DNA of 64,000 nucleotides from Psococerastis gibbosa (Eukaryota; Arthropoda; Insecta; Psocodea; Psocidae): NCBI GenBank assembly GCA_963971405.1, contig OZ020488.1:6575261-6639260 (forward strand). Direction: 5' to 3'. Made by a program: the position numbers and the translations under genes. The notes below the pieces were generated by a model, which was not told the origin of the DNA, did not search any database, and worked only from the letters and a program-made list of their open reading frames with translations. This document shows positions 25,701 through 40,500 of this stretch, in pieces. Positions within the stretch are counted from its first letter, which is position 1; every line of letters begins with the position of its first letter.

Positions 25701-28487
25701 ATATTTATTTCTATTTAATTTAATCTAATCTATTTTATTATCGTCTGGTATTACTAGGTGGGTAAGTTGGGCAACCTGCAGCTCAGTCAGTTGAGATTAA
25801 GCGTTTTTCTCGCTCCAAGCCAAACATAGTGAGAATCAAGCTAGTAAGATGGCCAAGAAGGTCAGGAACTTCAACTTCTGCACCTGCGATTCTGTTGTCA
25901 GCCCTGTTGAATTGCTCATTTGTTTGTCATTTTCCAATATATATATATATATATTTTTTTATGTTGCAACCCTACAAACTCTTTGACATTTCCCCCTAAG
26001 TTTTTTTTTTTTTTTAAATTAAAAAAGGAGTCGAACCGACAAGTTTCACCGCTATCGGGCATACTTAGGTTATGGTTAGGTGGTATCTATTCTGTGTTAT
26101 TGTCGTTGGTTTCAATTGCCATTTTGTTGCAGGGAATTGAGTGATTTCGACGACGAGTCTGGTGCTGACGACAAATCAGTTCGTACCAATGATGACAAAA
26201 AGTAAGTTTATTTTAATTCATACATAATTGTTTAATTTAAAAATAATAATTTTTGTTATATTACTAAGCGTGACCTAGCAGAGTTGGGGCTATGAAGCCC
26301 TCTCTTACAATCAACTAGGAAGGCGCGGGACCGCCTGCTTTACATGCTATCCGAAGCATGGCCATAAAATGTAGATAGTGGAGTCGAACCGACGACCTAT
26401 TGGGTGAAAGTTGGAGTCCGTACCACTACTCTACACGTCCTTTATAATTTTTTTTTTTTTTTAACGTTTCGCCGATCAAGAGATACCTAATGTAAGCTGC
26501 CGTACATGAATCCCCAGCAGCAGCGACGTAGCCAGATTTTTTTTTTTTGGGGGGGGGGGGTCCAGTTCTATCAATACACAAAATTTGCCCACTTACGAGT
26601 ACCACGGACCAGTGCAGTGGTGTAACGATAGGTTTTCGAATGGGTAGTGTTTTGTTTGGCACCCCCCCCCCCCCATTTTCGAAAATAGTAGAGGGCATGA
26701 TCTTAATTTCCCTTGCCCAGGCACCCGAGGGGTCGGGAGACCAAAAAGGGTCTCCCCGGGGACGGGTTTTGAAAAAATTAGGCCTGAAATGGTGGAGTTT
26801 TACACATTTTGATGAAAAAGGAAAAGAAAAAGGCCTGAAATATGGAAAAAGCAGGTATGTTTACATTTTAGATGTGAAGTATATTGCTGCTAACAAGGGG
26901 GGCCCGGGGGTCTCCTACGTGGAATGTTTTTGAAAAATAGGTCTGAAATAGTTTGTCGGCACAAAAATTTTGATTTTGCAGACGAGAACTTAATTAACAA
27001 AACTGGAAAAAGGGGACCGGGGTCTCCCCTCCCCGAGGGAATTTCTTAAAATAAATCTTTGAAAAATTTGCTGTTTTGCTAAATTTGGGGGCGGGCTTCC
27101 AAACCAGCGGACCCCCTCCTCTCAATTTGAATTTCCCGCGCATTTTGCACTCATTTGTTTAAAACAATTGAATAAACCGTATTGTTAATCCCAAATCGTC
27201 ATAATAGGGCTGCTGTTGAGAACATTGAAATTGCTACAAAATATCGACTGTGAATTGATATTTGATAAGTTATTTTATTATTATAACTCAATGAATGAAC
27301 TGTGATAAATTAAAAAAAAAATAAGGAAAAATGTTGAATAGGTATATGAACTAGAATTCTTGGATGTTTTTGAAAAAGAGCGCGAGTTTTCATTTGATGA
27401 GCAACAATGCGGTTGATAAATGAGAATCAATGAGGGGAGCGTGGGGGAGGGGGCATTGAATTTAACCGTAGCCGCGAGCTTGACAATGAAGTGGTACATT
27501 GTGGCCTTTACCTGCTCTGCAGAGAGCGAGCCTGGTTATGACGTGAATATTCATTGGTTAAGACGTCATTTTCTTCTACTTTTATTTAGTTTTTTGTTTG
27601 TTTGTTTGAATGTCGCGTTTCTCTTCACTTGTGTATCTTTACAAAAATAAAATTTTCTTAGAATGACATTTGTTAGTTGCTGATATTGCGTTGTAATGTC
27701 AGGCGTTTCTAACACGAGCTTTTACGATGGGTAGGCTAAGACTGTTTTGGGGCTGCCTACATCGACTAGCAGCCCGATCATGGCGGTTTGGGATTATTAT
27801 AATACCGGGGTTTATTTAATGGTTTTAAACAACTGAGTGCAAAATGCGAAGGAAATTCAAATAGATAAATTAATATTTTTGGGGAGTTTTCTTGTATACT
27901 CGTATATGTACTTGATTAAGTCATATACTTTCGCCTGTTCGGCCTGTTTCATTGCGTCAATGGTAAGTAAGCTTGTCTCAGCTTGTCCATTATCGCTTGT
28001 AGCCGGTGTAGATTGACATCGAGAGCGTATACCGGTATGCCAATGGCCAAAAACTCATACTGAAACAATACCAATAATGTCTGAAATCCATGGGGTCGTT
28101 GGCATTGAACAATGGACCCATATAGGTCCATAAAAATGCCTTAAAAAAAACCTGACTGACTGACTTGGGGAGTTTTTAATTTTTTCTCCCTTAGATGTAG
28201 ACACATTAATTAAAATTCTTATTATATTTCAAAATTCTACCTGTACATTTTAATGTTTATTAGTGTTTCCTTCAATTATTAATGAATGCAACCATTCTCT
28301 TGTATTCTAATAATTTATTGATTTGAATTTCCCGCGCATATTTTAACACCGTCATGTAGCACCTTACTACAGAGCTATTAAAAAAATTAACTCCGCGGTG
28401 TTATATTGGCTGCACAATGGCAAGGGACCCAAAGAAGAAAAATGTATTATCTAAATTTATGTAACTGAATTATTTTGGGAATTACAC

Positions 28488-28523
<36 letters not shown>

Positions 28524-31500
28524 AGCCCTGGTATTACAATAATCCCAAATCGCCATGACCGGGTTGCAGGTAAATTTGATTGACTTGCCATTGAAGGACA
28601 TGACTGTCTTTGCTAACAAGCTGCTGTTGATTAATTGACAATGGCAATAATATGAACAACGCCGTAGCCAGGATTTTTTTTTTTTTTGGGGGGGGGGGTT
28701 CTGAAATTTCATTGGATATTACATAGTAGTTTTCATTTTTCATCTCAAAATCCGATTCTATCTGTGTCAGTGAAGTGTCAAAGCCATTTCATTTCGGGGG
28801 GGGGGGGGGTGGTTTGAACCCCCCTGGCTGCAGCCTTGAGTTTGAATGATTGGAGTAAATTGATGTGATCCCAATGATTATGCTGTTGAAAGGGTACCAA
28901 ATTAATAATACGGTAGGTACCCAAATGTCAGGGCACAAGCCCGTAACCAGGATTTTTTCGGTGGGGGGGGGACGATACTATAAGTACTTATAGTAGAAGA
29001 GGTAGCACGGCTGAAAAGTTCACTTCTATCATATGTACAGCTAAGATTTTTTTGTTTGGTGGGGGGGGGGGCTCTCTGCTTACGGGCTAATCAAGACATG
29101 TAGAGTAGTGGTACGGACTCCTACTTTCGCCTGAAAGGTTGTTGGTTCGAGTCCCACACTAGCGACATTTTCTAGCCATGCTTTGGGGGGCATGCAAAGC
29201 AGGTGGTCCTGGCCCTTCCTACTTGAGTGTAAGGTTGGTAAAGATTAATGGCAATGGTGCAATATTTTTTATTCTCACGACTAAGCCTGATGATGGGGAT
29301 AGCACTCACTCCCGAAACATCGCCCCCCTTCCCCTGACAATGGGCCCTGCCCTAATTGTTCGGTCGGTGATTGTTACTGTTACTGTAAATTAAGGCCTTT
29401 GATGGCATAGTGGTAGCTTGTTCGTACTTGAGCGAGTCTCTATACATCATGCGATCGGTGACCTGTCGTAACTCAACACAGGTATTACCTACTACTACTA
29501 CGGATACATTCATTGAGTTGTTTGTATGCGAATAATCTTTAAAAAAGAAAGTAAGATAGGGCTTCATAGCTATATACTGTAGGTTATTGATAGAACAAAA
29601 AGTCATTATTTATTTATTTGATAAACAAATAAACTATTTGGCACGACAACCCAATGAGGGTCTAAGCCAGTGGACTGGCAGAGGTTCCTCTCCCATCCCG
29701 ATTGGGATGTTGTGGTCCTTTAATTATTTATATTTATTTAATTATTTATTTAATAATTGTATTATTATCGTTAACCTTTAAGCTACCTCATCTAGCATAT
29801 TTTATATTTTATTGATACTATATTGTCACGTAGCCTATTGTTCGATTGTTTTCCAAAGATCCGGGCCATTTCTGAATAGTAAATAAACTATGTAACTGCA
29901 ATGGCTTTCACGGCCGGAGTCGAATGAAGAACCAGTAGAATCCGGGCTGATGGGCCGTGGTCGAATTGAAGGTGAACTTCCAAACGTTTCGTCGACATCT
30001 TCAGTGGCGCTGCGTAGACTTCAAAGGTAGCACCTCGGAGGCTCAGTAGCGAGTAGCGAGGTACAACCATCGAAGTCTACTCAGCGCCACTGAAGATGTC
30101 GACCGCAGATATTGACGAAACGTTTGGAAGTTCACTTTCATTTCGACCACGGCCCATCAGCCATCAGCATTCTACTGGTTCTTCAGTAAATAAACTAATA
30201 ATAATAAAGTCCTTATTGAAAAAACATGTAGAAACAGCGAGTTTAGGGTCAATGGCCTTCTCTTACACCTAACTGTCGGCCTTCATATCAACGAAAGTTT
30301 AATTAAACAATATTTGTAAATATTAAATTACATTCATACCGAATATCAGTCAAACCTTCTATTTAAGATAACACTGACACTAATTCATATTCGCTACCAT
30401 CCACATTCATTTTCTCACACATTTACACGCAGCCTTGCCTCGATCAACCAGTGACAGTGGTTTGCTGACTAAAGAGAAACTTGTTATATTGAATCAGTGT
30501 TTTTCAGCAGACTTGTAATCAATTATCATACAGTGGTATTAAATTTTTCATCAAGCTGCTGAATCCGTCGGCGTACAACTAGGCTACTGCAACATGGCTT
30601 GGGAAGCCTTATCGGGGCCTTTCATATACAATTTACTGTATAGGTCTCTTGTGTCAAGGTGACATAGATTTAATATTACTGAACTAATTCGCCGTATTTT
30701 TTAAATCTTCAAGTTTATTTTGAATTGAACGATAAAGCGGGTCATTCATGGACTGTCGAGCCAAACAAAGTGACGCTAGTGTACATTGTTGGCCTAGCAG
30801 TTCTATATAGGAGAGATGGGACAATCGAGCACTCCAAAAATAATTTTGAGTCTGTCCTGGGGCCACGTGATGTCACGTCTCCTATGACTAGCCATTAAGA
30901 AAACGTAACCAGTGGCCCCAGGATCCCAAAAAAATATTTTTGGCGCGCTTTAATGTCCTATCACACCTCAGAGGTTCAAGACTCGTCTTAAAAGAAAAAA
31001 ACACTTCTATAGTGAAAGGATCCACTACCAGTCCTTTTTTTAAGTTATTATTATTTTTTTGCAGACAGAATCACAGTGAGATTGAGAAGAGACGGAGAGA
31101 CAAAATGAATACTTACATAACTGAATTAGCAACAATGATTCCTATGTGCCATGCTAATCCTCGTAAGCTGGACAAGCTCACTGTGCTTAGAATGGCCGTT
31201 CAACATCTTAGGTAGGTATTTCACTCAGGCTATTGTGGCTCATTGTATATAAAGGCAGATTCTGTGCAGTAGATCTGTTGGGAGATCAGTTATTGGAGCG
31301 ACAAAGCCATAACCCCTTCTATATTTGGGAAAACCGTGGACCAGCAGAACTTCAGCAGACAAAAATTTGATGATATAGGCTCTGCTTTTGTTGGACCAGC
31401 CTATTTGCGCCAATGACACAGCCCACATGAGATCAGCTGCGTAGAATCTGTTGGGAGATCAGTTATTGGAGCGACAAAGCCATAGCCCCTTCTATGGGAA

Positions 31501-34500
31501 AACCGTGCACCAGCAGAAGTGCAGCTTCGAAAAATCTGCTGATGAAGACTCTGCTTTTGTCGCCCCAGCGCATTTGCTCCAATGACAGAGCTCACAGCAG
31601 ATCAGCTGCGTAGAATCTGCTGGGAGATTCTTTCCTAGGGACTACCACGTCAATTGTTTTTTGTACAAATCAAATTCAGACATTGTGGCCAATCAGTGTG
31701 AGGAAGAGGTTATACCCCATCATAAGAATATAACGCTCAGAAAACTTTATTCTGTTGGTCCTTAAATTTTGACAGCTGTACGATTGGTGCCTATTTCATG
31801 AGTTATTTGATTTTTACACTTTCCCCTTCCGGTTGCCTCTATAAAACAAATACCTACTTTAGTATTATACGATAAATATACTTTTGGGGCTTAGGACCAT
31901 CATAAGCTAATTGCACTGATAACGGCGACCTCAAGAATTCGTTTAGATAATGAACTACGCACGGGACAGACATGGCGGGGCATGGCGTCCAATCAAATTT
32001 AGCCCTAGGGCCATTTCTAATTGTCTTTTGGTGACCGGTATTTATGGACGAGACGTCCACATAATTTGATAAGGCTATTGGAGTTGTTTTTGTTATTATT
32101 TGTTAAGAGACAATCCGACACCCTACTGAACTGTTTGGCAAGAAGACGAATTTCTCATGAAATATCGTTAATAGAACCATAAATAAGGTGTCATGAGCTA
32201 GAAAATACCCTTAATCGCAGGACATTGGATGCACAATGTTCCAAGAAAGAAACGCCGATCATCTATTCAGGTGCAATGCCATAGAGGTAGAAACCGAACA
32301 ACGACACAGGAGGAAATGGCCCAGCTCTACTATGCCGCACGGCGTCAAATGGTCTACCAGGCAAGGACGGACGTTGGCTGAAGAAGAAGAAGAAGAAGAG
32401 GAAGAGGAAGACATTGCTCTCAGAGATGGGTCGGACTGCGAGTAGCTGCAATTCAATATGCCGATAAGAAGCACTGTGTTGCCTCAAGCTATGGCACCAC
32501 CATGCTTCGGAAGAGGGCGGTACCGTCCAGTATTCCGTGCCGAAACTCTTCAAGACGATGAACCCGGAACCGGAAGCAACCAGAACGACTAAGTTGCTAT
32601 TTCTAATGTTGTACCTCATATTTCAGATCCATCCGCGGAGCAGTGCACTCATACACGGAGGGACACTACAAACCGAGTTTCCTTTCGGACGAAGAGCTGA
32701 AGCACCTGATCCTAGAGGCAGCAGAAGGTTTTCTCTTCGTGGTAGGCTGTGATAGGGGCCGGATACTGTTCGTGTCTGAGTCCGTGTCCGACACGCTTCA
32801 CTTCTCTCAGGGCGATCTCCTAGGACAGAGCTGGTTCGACTATATGCATCCCAAAGATGTCGCCAAAGTCAAAGAGCAACTGTCTCCGTCCGATTTGAAT
32901 CCTCGAGAGAGGTTTATTGACTCAAAAAGTAAGCGAGCACTTCTTCTTATTCGAATGCCTCTTCTATCGAAGATTGTTGGCGATCATCATAGAAATCGTA
33001 GACACGTAGATACCGTACTTTGGACTCCCCAAAAGGAAGTCAAGTATGAAGAGTATCGAATGTATTCATGATGACTGTACTAGGGAATTGTAAATCAGTG
33101 GTTCCCCGTTGTCTTCTGCCGTTGACACATTGAGTTCCTCCGCCATCGGGGCCCAACCCCAGGACCAAAGAGTGCCCTAGTAGTGGTTGCTTATGTAGTG
33201 GTGGCAACTATTTGCCCGTCACATACCTCTAGTCATCCTCGGGCTACTGTGGCTTTTTCTAGTCAAGTCTGCTCCACCAGACTCGCCTCCACACCCTTCG
33301 ATTATGTCGCTGCTTGGTCGGGTTCTGCTTATTCGCTATATTCGCAGGTGTCTGGTGCCCCTTACACTATCCTCCACCTGTGGCCCCGCTAGTAGCCTGC
33401 AGCTCAGCCCTAGCTGTGAGCACTAGTGAAATGCATAGCTTGTATAAGCTTGGACTTGGTCAATATTGGACAGCACTTACGGTTACACCTAATGGATGTT
33501 TCGAGCTTGGTCGTCAACATTACCCCACGCAGCCACGGTCCTGGGCTTGGCGCCTCCATCCTTGCATTTCCAGCTGCCCGAGATCTACGCTCACTCCTTC
33601 CATCGCAGTCTCGCCCTTCCCGGGCTACGGCGTTCTTCTGGCTTCTATGTCCAGAACTTCTTCGCCGCTCCTATCGTGAGCGCTATATTTGGAAACTGAC
33701 CCCCAATCAGAAAAGGGTATTTTGCCACATTGTTTTTATTTCTATACGAAAGTTGTCCATTCGGTCCATCAGTATGGTTTCGTTGAGATACTAACTCTCA
33801 TGATGAGTGCATTTTACTGTTGAGTTGTTGAGTGAGAACTTCCTTGTTTCGTGTGATAAGACTGCACTTGGCAAGTGTGTAAACTGCATACGATGGTGTT
33901 GATATCTATAGTCGAAGCCAGTGGCATTGAAATGTGCGCATCACATGACTTGTTACTTAATCATAGTAGCCCGCGCACGTGGGTCCCACTCCACTGTTTG
34001 CCTGTCATCACAAATTCACACAGTTTCCTCCTACGCCATACTGGACCAATTAGCAGTGGTATCCGATACTTTACTTATCATTAGCAAAGTCTACTTACCG
34101 TTTATAATAACATTACATTCGTTACAAGAGTTTCCAATTTATTTGTGGTGATCCCAAAGCGCATTTTTTATCTTTGTGGCACCGGTTGTAGTAAAATTTG
34201 TAATGTTTTTTTTTGGTAATACACGCATTATTCTTATTATTTTTATTAGGTATCATTTTCAAGTGGGTCTTTCTCCGTTTGGCCTTACTTTTCAGGAGAG
34301 CTAGAAAACCGATTCTCTTATTTCAATCCCTTATCTTGCTTGCTTTGTACACCTTTTTCGGGATGCTGGCTTTCACTAGTTCTAGATATATTTCTTGAAT
34401 TTTGTCTTCTTTGACCAATCCAGTTGTTCTCGGCGAAAATGTGCCTTATCATCAACGTTATGTTTGCTACACTGTTTTCACGCTTGGTATTTTGTTTCAG

Positions 34501-37500
34501 CTATGCTCCCGGTAAAGACTGATGTTCCTATAGGCGCGACGCGACTTGGCCCCGGCTCTCGGCGATCGTTCCTCTGTCGGATGAAGTGTCGGCAGTCTGT
34601 TCAGGTGAAGGAAGAGGCTGACACGACGACCGGCAGTCATAGGCCGAGGAAGAAGAATGCCAGTGCTGATAAGAGGTTTGTTCTTTTGTATTCAACATCT
34701 GCAGCCCTATGTTGGCGATTTGGGATTAACACCGAGGTTTATTCAATTTTTTTAATCAAATGCGAGCAATGCGCGGGAAATTCAAATTGATAAATTAATC
34801 CTCGGCTACACTTTTGGTGAGTTTTCAATTTTTTCTCCCTTGGATGTCTAAACACATTAATTAAAATTCGTATTATATTTCAAAACTACACCTGTACATT
34901 TTTAATGTTTTTTTTTTTTAGTATATAGTAGGTATTTCCTTCAATTTCAATTTTGCAAAAATGCAACCATTTATCTTGTACTCCATTAATTTGAATTTCC
35001 CACGTCACGTGACACCTTACTAATGCGCTATTAAAAAATAAACCCGGTATTATGTTAATCCCTGCTGCTGCATTCAATGGATACCCCGACAGCTATACGG
35101 TACGTAATTCTTTTTTGTATATATCTGCAGCCAGTATAACTCCCTAGATAAAGAAATCAGATCGCAGCCTAGGATTCTTGGGTTTAAAGTCAAGTTACTA
35201 AAAAAATTGCTAGGGATAGAAATCAGAACTTCTTTTTCTTCTTTTTAGTCTGGCCCCCTAAATATAAGACGTTTATTATTATTACTGAAAAGAATTACAG
35301 CTGATGCTATATGCTTAATTCCCTTTGGTTGGCAATTTGCATCTTCTCCTGTTCTACCTGGAGCCGTACGGGGTAAAGGCCGCGACAAGGTCTCAGCACT
35401 CACTTCCACAGTTCTATATGAGAGGGATGGGACATGCAATTAATTCCCGCCAAAAATATATTTTTGAATTTCTGGGACGAGCCATTAAAAAGTGGGCCCA
35501 TCTCTCGCACATATCGTAGATCCAAGGGCGAATTTAGTCTCCAATTTAGGGGGGGGGGGGGTCAGCGGTCAGGTTCAGTGTATTATAACATTAAAAAACA
35601 TTATTATTTTAATTTCCACTGTAAACCCATTATTGTCTAGTGTAAGTTAATTTATTTTGGGGGGGGGGGTCCGGACCCTCTGACCCCCCTAAAATCCGCC
35701 CTTGCGTAGACCTCTAGTCCCTTCCATTTCTAGCAATAAATTGTCAATATAATATTTGTCAGGTACCGTATATTATTATTATTATTTTATTATAGGTACT
35801 GCGTTGTTCAATGTACGGGTTATATGAAGTCATGGGCGCCCGCGAAGATGGGCATAGAAGAGGCAGAGGCGGAGGGAGACAGCGAGGGTTGTAATCTATC
35901 GTGTCTGGTGGCGGTGGGGCGGCTGCAGGGCCACCCTGCCGCCAGGCCTACCACCACAACCGTCCCCAAAAGTAGGCCGATTGAGTTCGTGTCCAGGCAT
36001 AATCTGGACGGCACATTTCTCTTCGTTGATCAAAGGTAAGCCTAGAGTTCTATATGGGAGAAATGGGACAAAGCACTTTAGATGGGGGTAAAAAAGGAGA
36101 ATTCAAAACCGCCTGATGAAACCTTTTGCAATGTAAGAAGACTGCGTATCTAGGGTTTGTTCAATGATAAACGAAAAAAACCGCCTGATTAACGTAAGAA
36201 GACCTGTTTAGACTATGCATACTATACCCAAAATACACTCCAATTAAAAACACAGCATGGATTGATGGGTCTGAGAAATATTTCTTGTCGTGAACAGCTG
36301 CCGAATATACTGTATGTCTCGAATTGACAATCAACATGTTTTATTTTATTAAGGCTTGTCTTAAACGGATTTTTATTGTTTTTTTTTATTCATGGGACCG
36401 CCTTTTACGTCAATATTCAATGGCTGGTCGTAGGAGACGTGGCGAGAAATTAAAAATATATTTTTGGCGGGAGGTTAATGTTCCATCTCTGCTACATAAA
36501 CTAATACTAACTAACATAGCCCTAAATATTTCATAAAACTTGCATAAAAATGTTTTCCAGGATTTCGGGGGTGATACTACTGTGGCATATTATAGTATAG
36601 TATTACTTTTTTTTAGCATTTCCATGTTCAGTGTATTTTACTCACACTTCCCCTCCTCTCATAAGACTCCTCTCGTACCACGCAGGGTACCAACTTATAT
36701 CCATTCAGCACTAACCTACTTTCAGTTGATCCACACTACAAGCCACACCCATACTATACCACATTTCTCACCCTGAATCAGAAATCTGAATCAGAAAGAA
36801 GCTGACTATTGATTTTCCTTCATTTTCAGAGTTTGTTCCGTGCTGGGGTTTTTGCCACAGGAACTGTTAGGAACTAGTATGTACGAGTATTTCCACCAAG
36901 AGGACATACGACACTTGTCTGAAACTCATCGGCTTGCTCTACAGAATTTAGAAATTGGAAAGACGCAGAGTTACCGGTTTAGAATCAAAGATGGCGGCTA
37001 CGTTACGTTACACAGTGAATGGCGGCCGTTCAAGAACCCGTGGACAAAAGATGTGGAGTATATTATTGCCAAAAATATAGCCTTACCGTAAGTACCAATT
37101 ATTAAGAGACAAGTGGAAGGGGAAAGCCTTATAAGTGGAAATACAATTATATCTCATGATTTCAATCGTAGCTAACTGTCAAAAGGAATTTTTCTGAGTA
37201 TTTTGATATATGATAATGTGTACCTCTTTCTAACTCGGATTGGCCACAATTACAAAATTTGATGTGTACCAAAAGCGATTGGTGTTGTAGTCTCGAGGAA
37301 GGAGTTCAAGAACTGTGGCCACATGTCGAAATTTAGAGGAGGATTTCTGCTTATTTAATGGATGTTTTTGACGGTTCTCCTGTTAAAATCAACTTTGTAC
37401 AAAAAACGCGTATAGCGGGAGTACTGCTCTTAAGAGGAAGCTAACCGTAGAAACTGTATATATCCCTCTATACCACTTCTTTTTAACTTAGTCAAATCCT

Positions 37501-40500
37501 ACAGCTGATTTACATTTTCAGGTCGGACGTTCTGACAGCGGACAGCAGTGCGGTGCGGCCGGACGGCGCGACGCAGAGCGGTGGCAGTTACCAATTCCTG
37601 TCGCAGGGTAGCGGAATCGGCGGCATCCAGAGGATAGTGACATCGCACGCGGAGGCCAGTCTGATTGGGCAGCAGATTGCAAAGGAGACGGCGCGGCGGC
37701 AGGGCGGAAGCCCAACGACGTCTGGCACGTCATCGCCCGGCGTTGTCGCCGACAATGACAGCAGTTTGCCTCTGCCCAGTATCGAGGTAGGGCCTTGGGA
37801 CTTCGAACCCTTGTCAGCATTTCTCAACACCTGACTCAACATCGAGGTTTGTTGTTACTTAAAATGTCGCCAGTCGACCAGGTATACCGCCACGGCCGCT
37901 TCGTTTTTTCCGGGTCTTCGAGCAGCATATCGTCTTGAGTTGCAATCTAGGGATTGGTTTGCAGCGAATGTTCTATTTTTCTCCTCCACTCTTATCTGTT
38001 TTGTGCGGTCCTTTTCAGTTCTTTGTAGGTGTCGCAACCTAGGTCCTTCATGCAGCATATATTAATGGTATAGCCATTGATTATCCTTAAAAAAAGGAGA
38101 TTCTACGCCGCAGATCTAATGGGAGGTGGTGCAAACAGTGCTAGATTCTGCTGCAATAGAATCTTCCTGTGTGCACCAACTAATTTGCTCCAATGTATCT
38201 AGCTCAGCAGGTATATTCAGCAAGCGAATTTCAGTAAAAAAAAAAACCTATGATCGTGAAATCTGTCAACATACGTCTAAGCATCAGGAAAACATTCCTA
38301 AAAACCTACGCACAGAGTGTTTTATGATACGGATGTGAACCTGAACTATAGCAGATAAGTAATTGGAGAGGCTAGAAGTGTTTGTATTGTGGTGTTAAAG
38401 AAGGATGCTTCAGATCAGTTGGAGGGGCCACGTGACGAATGTAAGAGTGCTAGAGGCTATTGAAGTAGAGAGACAGCTGCTACCTCATATAAAAAGTAGA
38501 GGTGCGAAATGGGTAGGGCTTTTATTATGGCACGGAAATCTGGCGCAAACCATCATTGAGGGCACAGTGGAAGGAATCAATAGAAGAGGGCAGAATTCAT
38601 GGATCACCTGTAGGAGGACCCAGAAGACCGAACGTACTATGAAAAGCGCTGGACCGAGAGGGCTGGAAGGTTGCTGCCAAGCAATCGTTAAGATTGTGAT
38701 CTCAGAACAAGAAGGCTCTTGTCAGATCTCCCAGCTGATCTGCTGCTGCACCGGGTCTTATTGTACAGACTTAGGCTCGCTATTGGCTTACACTAAGAAC
38801 ATAAATAATCCGCATTAGTGGCGTGTGTGGCTGCGGCTGTGGCGGACATCCTGCTCGACAGTAACGATGACCTCTATCACAATACGGTACACAAAGAAAC
38901 AATTAGACTACACAATCACCAGGTTTTAAACAACGGTTTTCAAACATTTTATTTCGCCAAGCCCTGATTTTTCTTTATCCGCTAATTTCGGTTACAACGA
39001 AGAGGTTGCCTCTTTAACCTAAGTTATCTTAATGTCAGTATAATATACCAAGTAATGCTACAATATTATACTAGTAGTATCGTCGTCACTGATCACGTTA
39101 ATTCCTATAAACGTTCAGGACCCAAAACGATGGTTTTCCAATGCACATACTTATACTTACTTAGTTACATACCGAGGTAGAAAGCAAGATATTGCCAAGA
39201 TGCATTGTTATTTTTTTTAATTGAATATGCATGAGAATAATATTGGAAACTTAATTTTTATTTCAGCAACCGCTATTGCATCTAATAGCCTAGTTGTAAT
39301 CGATTCGATTTTTTTAAAAATGATTAAAAATTGCTCCCCGTTTTACCGTAGGGTATGCTGAATGCAATATTTTCGCGCCAAAAAATAAGGGGTTTTTAAC
39401 CAGTAGGTAATTAGGTGTCTTAAGCATTTGATTTTTGTGTAGCCTACGTTTAAGCCAGTGGTTCCCTACCAGTGACGGTCTGCGAACCACAAGATCGACA
39501 ATGTGTCGCTGCGGCTCACCCCTATTACATTTATTATTATTATTTTTATAATTAAGCCTTTCAAGGATAGGCCTATACATATTTAGCTTACATTATGATT
39601 TTAACGTTAAATGTTGAAAAGTTAATGTGTAACTTGGGCACGCCTGTTTTTTACAAGTTTTTGTATTATCGGCTTAATTTTCTTGTTAATAGCAACTCTT
39701 AAGTCACTGCAAGTATTCTCGCGGACCGCCGCACCGGTTGGGAACCACTGCTTTAAGCCTTATGCCCACAGAACAACATTATATGCTTTATGCCTATGCC
39801 TATCCAAATATTTTTTAAACAAAGACCGACGAGAGTTATTTTGAAAATATTAATTAATCATAATCATCATCCTCAAACCTATTAGAATAGTCTTTTGAAG
39901 ACACGTTTTCGCCGAGTATTTGAATTTTCTCATATGAAAAATTAATACTCTGAAAACACACTAACATGCAAAATTAATTTATTATTTTTTGGTTTATATT
40001 TGCAGTCGCCAATGTCGACGAGCGGTTTAGAAGATGGGCAGACAGCCTCTCTACAGAGATTGAACGCGAATGGGCTCACAAAGAATGAGTGGCAATGCTA
40101 TACGAGCGCCGTGAGAAACAATGTACCCCTCTCCATAACAGCTGTATCAGATGTTGGTTAGTACTGTACTCAACTAGCATTTAAATACCCATCTACTTAT
40201 ATTAAACGCCGTTAATTTTATGATGACTTAGGCCTACTACTAATAGAGTTCTAAACAATTTTTTTTTTTTATTGCTGGAATGGATTCGAATAAAAAACGA
40301 GGGAACTTTCAAATTTATACTTAGGGTAGGGGACTAAAGACCCACACCCACCGTATATTTACCAGCAAATATGCACTTTGTGCGGCTAGACTTGTTCGGG
40401 GCTAGTCCTGGGCATCCCGTGGCTGGAGACCGTTATTAATATGGCTGCTAGTGTAGCCTGCACAAGCTAAGTATAGAGTTTTTGACCGAGTCCAGGTATC

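Noticed and set aside
23438-38433. Six CACGTG E-boxes within cyc introns (23438, 23653, 30863, 33976, 35006, 38428) as an autoregulatory set
   Set aside because: If GC is near 38 percent, about four are expected by chance in 31 kb. Several lie inside repeats, so no enrichment can be claimed.
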